Source: Methanomicrobiales archaeon
GTDB taxonomy: Archaea; Halobacteriota; Methanomicrobia; Methanomicrobiales; Methanospirillaceae
Assembly (NCBI GenBank): GCA_017883495.1
Contig: JADGNL010000067.1
Location: 1-5,862 of the forward strand
Direction of reading: 5' to 3'
Length of the DNA: 5,862 bases
The notes under the pieces were generated by a model. That model worked only from the letters and a program-made list of their open reading frames with translations. It did not search any database and had not been told where the DNA came from. The position numbers and the translations under genes were made by a program. Shown here piece by piece: positions 1-4,816 of this stretch. Each line of letters opens with the position of its first letter. Position 1 is the stretch's first letter.

Positions 1-551
1 CGTTCGCGATGATGGCCAAGGGACTGGTGAACGTCCCCGTGCGGATCTACGAGAAGCCCCCGCTCGTCGCGATCGTGGCCGACATCCCGGTCCACCCCAT
101 GATCTGCTACGAGGTCGCGAACGGGATCATGGACTGGCTCGACCCCTTCCATCCCAAGGAGGTGGTCGCCCTCGCCGGTGTGGTCACGAACGAGCCGGAG
201 AAGCGGGTCTTCGGTGTGGCGACGACGGAGGAGACGCTCGAGCGGATCAAGGACCTGACCCAGTTCCTCCCGGTGGGTTCGATCTCGGGGATCGCGTCCT
301 CGATCCTGACCGAGTGCAAGGTCAGGGGAGTCCCGGGTATCGGCCTCCTCGGCGAGACCGTGAACGCGCCCGATCCGCGGGCCGCCGCGGCCGCCCTCGG
401 CGTGCTGAACAAGATGTACAGCCTGAACCTGGATATGCAGCCCCTGCTCGACCAGGCCGAGGAGATCGAGGCGACCATGCACCGTCTCTCCGAGGAGGTT
501 CAGTCGACCGAGACCTCGCAGAAGCGCGAGAACCTTCCGATGTACGGGTGA
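1..551 (+). CDS. PAC2-family proteasome assembly chaperone, 3' part (5' end outside window)
   Basis: The reading frame is already open at the left edge (first full codon at 3, encoding Phe-Ala before the first visible Met at 9), so the N-terminus is missing; about 182 residues are visible. The sequence resembles the archaeal PAC2/COG2047 family, relatives of eukaryotic Pba1-Pba2 that bind 20S proteasome alpha rings in the cytoplasm. Supporting stretches are the hydrophobic strand PPLVAIVADIPVHP, followed by a Gly-rich segment (LPVGSISGIASSIL) and GVPGIGLLGET, typical of this alpha/beta fold. The C-terminal quarter is helical and charged, with a Gln/Glu-rich segment. The protein ends in Met-Tyr-Gly, which fits the hydrophobic-Tyr-X (HbYX) pattern used to dock into alpha-ring pockets. 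The stop TGA (549-551) lies inside the ribosome-binding site of the next gene, so the two are probably co-transcribed. The family call is strong; an exact PbaA or PbaB assignment is not possible from this fragment. Confidence 0.88.
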   Translation, partial: FAMMAKGLVNVPVRIYEKPPLVAIVADIPVHPMICYEVANGIMDWLDPFHPKEVVALAGVVTNEPEKRVFGVATTEETLERIKDLTQFLPVGSISGIASSILTECKVRGVPGIGLLGETVNAPDPRAAAAALGVLNKMYSLNLDMQPLLDQAEEIEATMHRLSEEVQSTETSQKRENLPMYG

Positions 552-553
552 TC
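547..553 (+). promoter_or_regulatory. Shine-Dalgarno site GGTGATC overlapping the upstream stop codon
   Basis: GGTGATC is complementary to GATCACC near the 3' end of archaeal 16S rRNA. It ends 3 bases before the ATG at 557 and contains the TGA stop of the PAC2 gene (549-551). This spacing decides the start of the next gene at 557 rather than the in-frame GTG at 548 or starts further upstream, and it suggests translational coupling. Confidence 0.7.
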
Positions 554-556
554 GCG

Positions 557-949
557 ATGGAGGTACCTGCTCTCACCAGCCTCTCCCCCGAGATCCTCAA
601 GGAACTCAAGCGAGGACTGCCGCGGACCCTCGAGGTCCAGTCGGCCCACAACGTGATCACGATCGCGAAGGTCGGCCCGGGCGACCATGTTTTCATGACG
701 AGCGTGGATCCCGACGACCTCTCGCCCGGAGACCGCGGCATCATGGCCGACGTGCTCACGATCGGTGTCTCGATGAAGCGAGTCATCGAGTTCTCGCACG
801 GCTCCCACTTCGAGGAGCGGGAGCGGACCGCGGTCCGCGTCCAGGTCCGGTACTGCGCCGAGTCGACGATCAAGGGGGTCTTCACCCGCGACAACTTCGG
901 GCCGACGCGGGTGGATGTGGTCCGGGCGCCGAGCTGCCACGCCGGCTGA
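557..949 (+). CDS. DUF473-like conserved archaeal protein of unknown function
   Basis: A 130-residue protein that I associate, from general resemblance, with the archaeal DUF473 family; no function is known to me. It has no visible signal peptide or membrane segment. The N-terminal part (LSPEILKELKRGLPRTLEV) is amphipathic and the middle is probably beta-rich (HNVITIAKVGPGDHVFMTSV). Next come a Gly-Asp turn region (DLSPGDRGIMADVL), a conserved-looking EFSHGSHFEERER stretch, and the ending SCHAG. There are two cysteines, in RYCAE and in SCHAG; no metal site can be assigned. The frame stays open upstream to 314, but the ATG at 557 is chosen because it has a well-spaced SD and does not overlap the PAC2 gene. 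It probably forms a two-gene operon with the chaperone gene, 5 bp away. A pyrimidine-rich stretch (950-962) follows the stop and may help end the transcript. Confidence 0.8.
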   Translation: MEVPALTSLSPEILKELKRGLPRTLEVQSAHNVITIAKVGPGDHVFMTSVDPDDLSPGDRGIMADVLTIGVSMKRVIEFSHGSHFEERERTAVRVQVRYCAESTIKGVFTRDNFGPTRVDVVRAPSCHAG

Positions 950-1007
950 TTCCCCTTCTTCCATTCGACGGTTTGATTAGGCACGCGGTCGAACAGAGAT
1001 CTCCCGC

Positions 1008-1082
1008 GGGCCTGTGGCTTAGCCCGGATAGAGCGCCGGGCTTCTAACCCGGACGTCGGGGGTTCGAATCCCCCCAGGCCCG
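1008..1082 (+). tRNA. tRNA-Arg (anticodon UCU)
   Basis: A complete cloverleaf can be folded by eye. The 7-bp acceptor stem is GGGCCTG (1008-1014) with CAGGCCC (1075-1081), all paired, and the discriminator base is G1082. The D stem is GCTT (1017-1020) with GAGC (1031-1034), including one T-G pair. The anticodon stem is CCGGG (1036-1040) with CCCGG (1048-1052), around the loop CTTCTAA; loop positions 34-36 are TCT, which reads AGA/AGG arginine codons. A 5-base variable loop (1053-1057) is followed by the T stem GGGGG/CCCCC around TTCGAAT. There is no intron and no encoded CCA, as is common in archaea. It is the only tRNA in the window and lies 7 bp from the stop codon of the opposing metG. Confidence 0.96.
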
Positions 1083-1091
1083 TTCTCTTCT
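1083..1091 (+). terminator. Possible pyrimidine-rich terminator of the tRNA gene
   Basis: TTCTCTTCT follows the discriminator base directly. Archaeal RNA polymerase commonly stops at U-rich tracts without a hairpin, so this is the most likely end signal. The run is broken by C residues and overlaps the last codon of metG on the other strand, so the call is weak. Confidence 0.3.
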
Positions 1092-3093
1092 ATCGGATTC
1101 TGGTTCCCGGTTCGACTGGTCGAAGCGGTACGAGAAGGGAAGCTTCCTCGCCAGCTGCGAGGATCATACCGCGGCTTTCGACACCGAAGAGGACGGCCGG
1201 TGCGAGGTTCGCGATCACGACCACGTCACGGCCGACGAGCTCCTCGGGCGCGTAGAAGCCGGCGATCCCGCTCACGATCTGCCGCTTCTCGCTCCCGATG
1301 TCGACCATGAGCCGCAGGAGCTTCTTCGACTTCTTGATCGGCTCTGCCTGCAGGACGCGGCCGACCACGAGCTCCATGCGGCCGAACTCCTCGATTGTGA
1401 GGGGGGCGTCCGGTAACGCCGCTTCGCACGCAGCCCGTCGCTCGGCCTCGGCCACTCTGGCGGCGAGCAGGGCTTCGAGCTCGGTCACGCGCTTCTCCTC
1501 GAGCCGGGCGAAGAGTGGCGTCGGGAGCGCGAGCGGCGCGGCGGCGAGGGGCGTCGTGCACTCGTCGAGACGGTGGCCTGCGACCTCGCCGGGCTGCCCG
1601 AGCATGCACCAGATTCGTTGCGCGGCGTCGGGCATCACGGGGTCGATAAGGAGTGATAGGGCCTTCACGAGCTGGAGTGCGTCCGCGATCACCTGCGCGG
1701 CCGCCGCCGGATCGGTCTTCACGAGCTTCCACGGGGCGTTCGCCTGGATCAGGTTGTTGCCGTGGGCCGCCAGCGCCATCACCGCGTCGACCGCGTTCTT
1801 GAACTCGTACTCGATCATGGCCTCGTCGACTGCGGCGAGGGTCTCCTCGATCACGGCCGAGACGGGCGCGCTCGCCGCCACCGCGGGGATCCCGCCGAAC
1901 TGCGTGTGGGCGAAGTGGAGGGTCCGGTGGACGAAGTTGCCGAAGGTGTTGACGAGCTCGTTGTTGACCCTATCGGCGAAGGCCTGCCAGGAGAAGTTCA
2001 GCTCGCGTGTGTGGCTCGTGGAGGCAACGAGGTAGTAGCGGAGGCAATCGGCAGGGAGTCCCAGGTCGAGATAGTCCTCGTTCGTCCAGACGACGTATCC
2101 CCGTGACTTCGAAAATTTGTGGTCGTCGACCTTCAGCATGCCCGATGCGACGACGGCGCTCGGCAGGCCGTACCCGGCTCCCTTCAGCAGGGCCGGCCAG
2201 AAGATGCAGTGGTGGTAGGTGATGTCTCCGCCGATGAAGTGGGTGATCTCCCCGCCGCCGCACCAGTACTGGCGCCAGTCCTTCCCGTGTGCGGCCGCCC
2301 ACTCCTCTGTGAACGCGATGTACCCGATCGGGGCGTCGACCCATACGTAGACCACGAGGTCGTCGCGACCGGGGTACCGGACGCCCCATTCGAGCGTGCG
2401 CGTGATGCACCAGTCCCGGAGACCGTCGCGGACCCAGCCGAGGGCGTAGTTGCGGGCGTTCGCAGTCCCTCTCAGGTGCTTGAGGTGTTCGAGCAGGAAC
2501 GGCCCGAACGTAGAGAGTCGAAAGAAGAAATGCTCCTGCTCACGGAGCTCTGCCGGCGTGTCGCAGACCGTGCAGACCGGTTTCCTGATCTCGCCGGGTT
2601 CGAGGTGCTTGCCGCAGCCCTGGTCGCACTCGTCGCCGCGGGCTTCGGCACCGCAGTGGGGGCAGAGCCCCTTGACGTAGCGATCGGGCAGGAACCGCCG
2701 GCAGCTCGGACAGTAACTCTGCTCGATCCGCTCGGCGTAGACATGGCCGTTCTCCTGGAGCCGCTCCACGATCGCCCGTGTCCGCCGGTGGTTCGTCTCG
2801 CCGTCGGTCATCCCGAAATGGTCGAAGGCGACGTTCATTCGGCGGAAGGTGCGGTCGAAGTGCTCGTGATAGCGTCGGCTGAGCTCGGCCGGACTCACCC
2901 CCTCGGCTTCGGCACTGACCACGATCGGCGTACCGTGGTTGTCCGACCCGCAGACGAAGGTAATCTCTTCACCCCGGTGGCGGCGGTAGCGGACGTACAT
3001 ATCGGCCGGCACGTACGTGCGGAGGTGGCCGAGGTGGCACGAGCCGTTCGTGTACGGAAGGCCGCAGGTAACGAGCCGGGGCGCATCGCTCAT
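1090..3093 (-). CDS. metG: Methionyl-tRNA synthetase with C-terminal tRNA-binding domain
   Basis: A 667-residue class I synthetase that charges tRNA(Met) with methionine using ATP in the cytoplasm. Visible signatures, numbered from the chosen start: the ATP-binding HLGH motif (HIGH box) at 20-23, in GLPYTNGSCHLGH; GSDNHGTP at 49-56; a two-knuckle zinc region with Cys128/131/144/147 and Cys156/160/174/177; and KFSKS (KMSKS box) at 326-330. The anticodon-binding helical domain follows, with NELVNTFGNFVHR. From about residue 566 there is an EMAP-II/Trbp111-type OB fold (RMELVVGRV, IVSGIAGFY, SRGMILAA) that aids tRNA binding; some archaea encode it as a separate protein. The start at 3093 gives MSDAPRLVTCGLPYTNG, the usual family beginning; the frame stays open to 3192, but that extension would cross the promoter and the divergent gene. 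No good SD precedes the start, and a TATA box at the right distance suggests a leaderless message. Confidence 0.97.
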   Translation of the reverse strand: MSDAPRLVTCGLPYTNGSCHLGHLRTYVPADMYVRYRRHRGEEITFVCGSDNHGTPIVVSAEAEGVSPAELSRRYHEHFDRTFRRMNVAFDHFGMTDGETNHRRTRAIVERLQENGHVYAERIEQSYCPSCRRFLPDRYVKGLCPHCGAEARGDECDQGCGKHLEPGEIRKPVCTVCDTPAELREQEHFFFRLSTFGPFLLEHLKHLRGTANARNYALGWVRDGLRDWCITRTLEWGVRYPGRDDLVVYVWVDAPIGYIAFTEEWAAAHGKDWRQYWCGGGEITHFIGGDITYHHCIFWPALLKGAGYGLPSAVVASGMLKVDDHKFSKSRGYVVWTNEDYLDLGLPADCLRYYLVASTSHTRELNFSWQAFADRVNNELVNTFGNFVHRTLHFAHTQFGGIPAVAASAPVSAVIEETLAAVDEAMIEYEFKNAVDAVMALAAHGNNLIQANAPWKLVKTDPAAAAQVIADALQLVKALSLLIDPVMPDAAQRIWCMLGQPGEVAGHRLDECTTPLAAAPLALPTPLFARLEEKRVTELEALLAARVAEAERRAACEAALPDAPLTIEEFGRMELVVGRVLQAEPIKKSKKLLRLMVDIGSEKRQIVSGIAGFYAPEELVGRDVVVIANLAPAVLFGVESRGMILAAGEEASLLVPLRPVEPGTRIR

Positions 3094-3115
3094 GCAGAGC
3101 TTTTTGAGAGCGATC

Positions 3116-3125
3116 GGATATATAG
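3116..3125 (-). promoter_or_regulatory. TATA box of metG (apparently leaderless)
   Basis: On the minus strand this reads CTATATATCC. Its centre (about 3121) is 26-28 bp from the metG ATG (A at 3093), so the usual archaeal spacing would place transcription start at about 3094-3095, leaving essentially no leader. It is the only strong A/T element in the 41-bp gap between metG and the divergent gene. Confidence 0.6.
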
Positions 3126-3134
3126 TACGGGCGG

Positions 3135-3911
3135 ATGGCGACACGACTACGGCTCGAAACGCGTGGATACGGCGGAGAGGCTGCGATCCCACCCTTATCG
3201 CGGCTCGCTGAGCGGCTCCGGGAGCGACCCGGGATCGATGCCGACCTGACTACCTTCCGCCTGCTCGAGTCGCTTCGTCCCCAGCTGACCGCCGGGATCG
3301 ATATTGTCGCGGCGGGCGGCGCGTTCTACGCGGATCGCTGGCGCGAGGCGATCGGCGGTACCCGGCACGGCGTGCTCCGGGAAGCGCCGTTCCCCGAGCC
3401 CGACGCCCTGGTGATGGACACCCGCGCGCTCGCTGCGGAGGTGCGAGCGCCGTTCGCGGCGATGCCTGCACCGTCGGGGCTCGGTCTCGTCGACCGTCAC
3501 TTCGGTGATCCGGCCGAGGCGGGCGCGGCGATCCGGGACGTCTACGGCAGCCTGATGCGCGCGATGCGCGACGCCGGTGCTGCGGGCCACGTCCTGATCG
3601 TGTCGTCCCCGGCTGACGAGGAGCTCGAGGATCTCGCCTCGCCTTTCACGTTCTTCTACTGCCCGGATCCGGATCCCGAGGCGATTGCTGTCCTGCTCGA
3701 GCACCAGAGTCCGCTGGCACTCCCGGGGAAGCGCGTGGCTGAACTCGCGGTCCTGATCGATGAGTACGGGGTCCGCACAGTCTACCTGGTCGATCCGACG
3801 AATGAAGAGGTCGCCGCAGCTTTGGAGGTGCTCGACCCCGACCACCTCCGAATCGGCGGATTCTGCCCCGGCGACTGCGACGCCTACTGGCAACGGCTCG
3901 CGGCCTTCTGA
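3135..3911 (+). CDS. Conserved-looking protein of unknown function (258 residues)
   Basis: I do not recognise this protein. It looks like a genuine gene: 258 codons, GC-rich codon use like its neighbours, and it fits exactly between metG and the HEAT-repeat gene. No signal peptide or membrane span is visible, so it is probably a soluble cytoplasmic alpha/beta protein. Candidate beta strands alternate with helices: GIDIVAAGG (54-62), DALVMDTRAL (90-99), GHVLIVSS (151-158), PFTFFYC (170-176), VRTVYLVDP (213-221), HLRIGGFCPG (237-246). This pattern would suit a Rossmann-like or TIM-barrel fold. The only cysteines are Cys176 in FYCPDPDPE and Cys244/Cys248 in FCPGDCD near the C-terminus, a CX3C pair that could bind metal or act in redox chemistry; this is speculation. 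The ATG at 3135 is the only early start in frame, has no clear SD, and is preceded by only a weak promoter candidate. The stop abuts the stop of the opposing HEAT gene. Confidence 0.8.
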   Translation: MATRLRLETRGYGGEAAIPPLSRLAERLRERPGIDADLTTFRLLESLRPQLTAGIDIVAAGGAFYADRWREAIGGTRHGVLREAPFPEPDALVMDTRALAAEVRAPFAAMPAPSGLGLVDRHFGDPAEAGAAIRDVYGSLMRAMRDAGAAGHVLIVSSPADEELEDLASPFTFFYCPDPDPEAIAVLLEHQSPLALPGKRVAELAVLIDEYGVRTVYLVDPTNEEVAAALEVLDPDHLRIGGFCPGDCDAYWQRLAAF

Positions 3912-4457
3912 TCAGTCTCGACTGGCGAGGGCGGACTCGATGCGCGCCGTGTCGGGCCCGCCGAGATGGGACGCGACGCTTCGGAGCGCCTGCGCGGCCA
4001 TGCGCCTGACGAACGGGTTCTCATCGTCGAGCCGCAAGATGAGTGCATCGACTGCAGCCGGAGCGGGGTCGATCCCGAGCCCTTTGGCGGCCATATATCG
4101 GACGTGGTCCCTTTCGTCGTCGAGCAGGGCGAGGAGGGAGGGGACGACGCGGGGGTCGCGGATCCTGCCGAGGGCTTCGGCCGCGCGGTAGCGCACGACC
4201 CAGGACGGGTCGTCGAGTGCCGCAATCAGCGCGGAAACCGCCTCGGGCCCGATGTTGGAGAGGGCACGGGCCGCCGCCGTCCGGACCACCTTATCGGGGT
4301 CCGCGAAAGCCGCGATCAGCGCGGGCATGGCAACGGGCCGGTTGCACTGGGCGAGCGTCAGGGCGGTGAATGCGCGGACGGCCGGATCGGGCGCTTCGCG
4401 GAGAGCCCCGAGCAGAGGGCCGACGGCGTCGTCGATAGTGGGAATGTCGGAAGACAT
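3912..4457 (-). CDS. HEAT-repeat (PBS-lyase type) protein
   Basis: A 181-residue soluble protein made almost entirely of about five short HEAT/PBS-lyase-type repeats with a period of 29-32 residues. The repeat mark is an acidic turn followed by Val-Arg and an Ala-rich helix: DPAVR (24-28), DPDKVVR (53-59), DPSWVVR (83-89), DERDHVR (114-120) and DENPFVR (145-151), each followed by a segment like AAxALxxI. Such repeats stack into a curved scaffold for protein-protein contacts; no enzymatic residues are expected. In other organisms relatives include phycobilin lyases, but that role is not implied in an archaeon. The start at 4457 lies 10 bp after the stop of the UPF0058 gene, with a GGAGTGA SD inside that gene's end, so the two are very likely co-transcribed. 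The partner protein is unknown; gene order makes UPF0058 or DnaG candidates, which is inference only. Confidence 0.9.
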   Translation of the reverse strand: MSSDIPTIDDAVGPLLGALREAPDPAVRAFTALTLAQCNRPVAMPALIAAFADPDKVVRTAAARALSNIGPEAVSALIAALDDPSWVVRYRAAEALGRIRDPRVVPSLLALLDDERDHVRYMAAKGLGIDPAPAAVDALILRLDDENPFVRRMAAQALRSVASHLGGPDTARIESALASRD

Positions 4458-4467
4458 GGAGCGGAGG

Positions 4468-4764
4468 TCACTCCTGCTGCTGCTGAAGCAACTCGATCTC
4501 CCTCAGGGTCTTCTCGGCAAGTTCCTTCATTCTCGCCGAGATCCTGTTCGAGGCCGAGAACTCCACGGTCCTCATCGCATTCGCAATCTCCGAGCCGAGG
4601 ACGAAGATCGCGTACTTGTGCTCGAGCTTGCTCTTATGGACCTGCTTGGGGGTGATCCTGAGCGCGTTGTACTGAGAGAAATGCAGTTCCGGACTCGTCC
4701 CCTCGAAGTACTCCTTGATCTCCGAGAGCATCTGGTGCAGAATGATCAGTTCGTCCTTGTGCAT
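4468..4764 (-). CDS. UPF0058 family protein
   Basis: A 98-residue protein with the characteristic beginning MHKDELIILHQMLSEIKEYF and the central stretch QVHKSKLEHKYAIFVLGSEIA, both typical of the archaeal UPF0058 family. Its biochemical role is not known to me. It appears all-helical, soluble and small; His3, His10, His43 and His49 are spaced along the helices and could in principle bind metal. The C-terminus ends in a short Gln-rich tail (ELLQQQQE). The start at 4764 is well supported by GGAGG at 4769-4773 and by a TATA box about 40 bp upstream. It sits between dnaG (52 bp upstream) and the HEAT-repeat gene (10 bp downstream), all on the same strand. The length matches the compact size expected for the family. 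Confidence 0.92.
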   Translation of the reverse strand: MHKDELIILHQMLSEIKEYFEGTSPELHFSQYNALRITPKQVHKSKLEHKYAIFVLGSEIANAMRTVEFSASNRISARMKELAEKTLREIELLQQQQE

Positions 4765-4768
4765 ACCC

Positions 4769-4773
4769 CCTCC
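4769..4773 (-). promoter_or_regulatory. Shine-Dalgarno site of the UPF0058 gene
   Basis: GGAGG on the minus strand, 4 bases before the ATG at 4764, within a GGAGGGGG run. It matches the archaeal 16S 3' tail and fixes the start codon. Confidence 0.7.
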
Positions 4774-4800
4774 GTGGATAAAAATGGAAAGGCTTGTGAT

Positions 4801-4810
4801 AAATATATAA
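4801..4810 (-). promoter_or_regulatory. TATA box upstream of UPF0058, just after dnaG
   Basis: The minus strand reads TTATATATTT. With archaeal spacing (about 26 bp), transcription would begin near 4779 on an A, giving a leader of about 15 nt that contains the SD. The element starts 7 bases after the dnaG stop codon, so UPF0058 and HEAT can be expressed apart from dnaG. The same T-rich tract, with the TTTTT at 4780-4784, could also act as a terminator for dnaG transcripts. Confidence 0.6.
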
Positions 4811-4816
4811 TCGTCC

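Noticed and set aside
971..980. Possible TATA box (GTTTGATTAG) for the tRNA gene
   Set aside because: The spacing to the tRNA 5' end (about 30 bp) is acceptable, but the match to TTTATATA is poor, so it is not listed as a feature.
950..1007. Gap between the DUF473-like gene and the tRNA, searched for a small gene or RNA
   Set aside because: The 58 bp contain only a pyrimidine-rich tract (950-962) and the weak TATA candidate; no supported coding or structured RNA element was seen.
3094..3192. Upstream extension of metG by 33 codons
   Set aside because: It would cross the TATA box and overlap the start of the divergent gene, and the added residues do not resemble a MetRS N-terminus; the ATG at 3093 gives the usual beginning.
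2119..3249. A 376-codon open frame on the plus strand, antisense to metG
   Set aside because: It lies opposite the highly conserved metG, has low-complexity Val/Asp/Ala/Arg-rich composition with no recognisable motif, and is explained by high GC content and codon bias of the true gene.
3966..4655. A plus-strand frame of 229 codons opposite the HEAT and UPF0058 genes
   Set aside because: It spans two recognised minus-strand genes and their junction, and has no motif or supported start.
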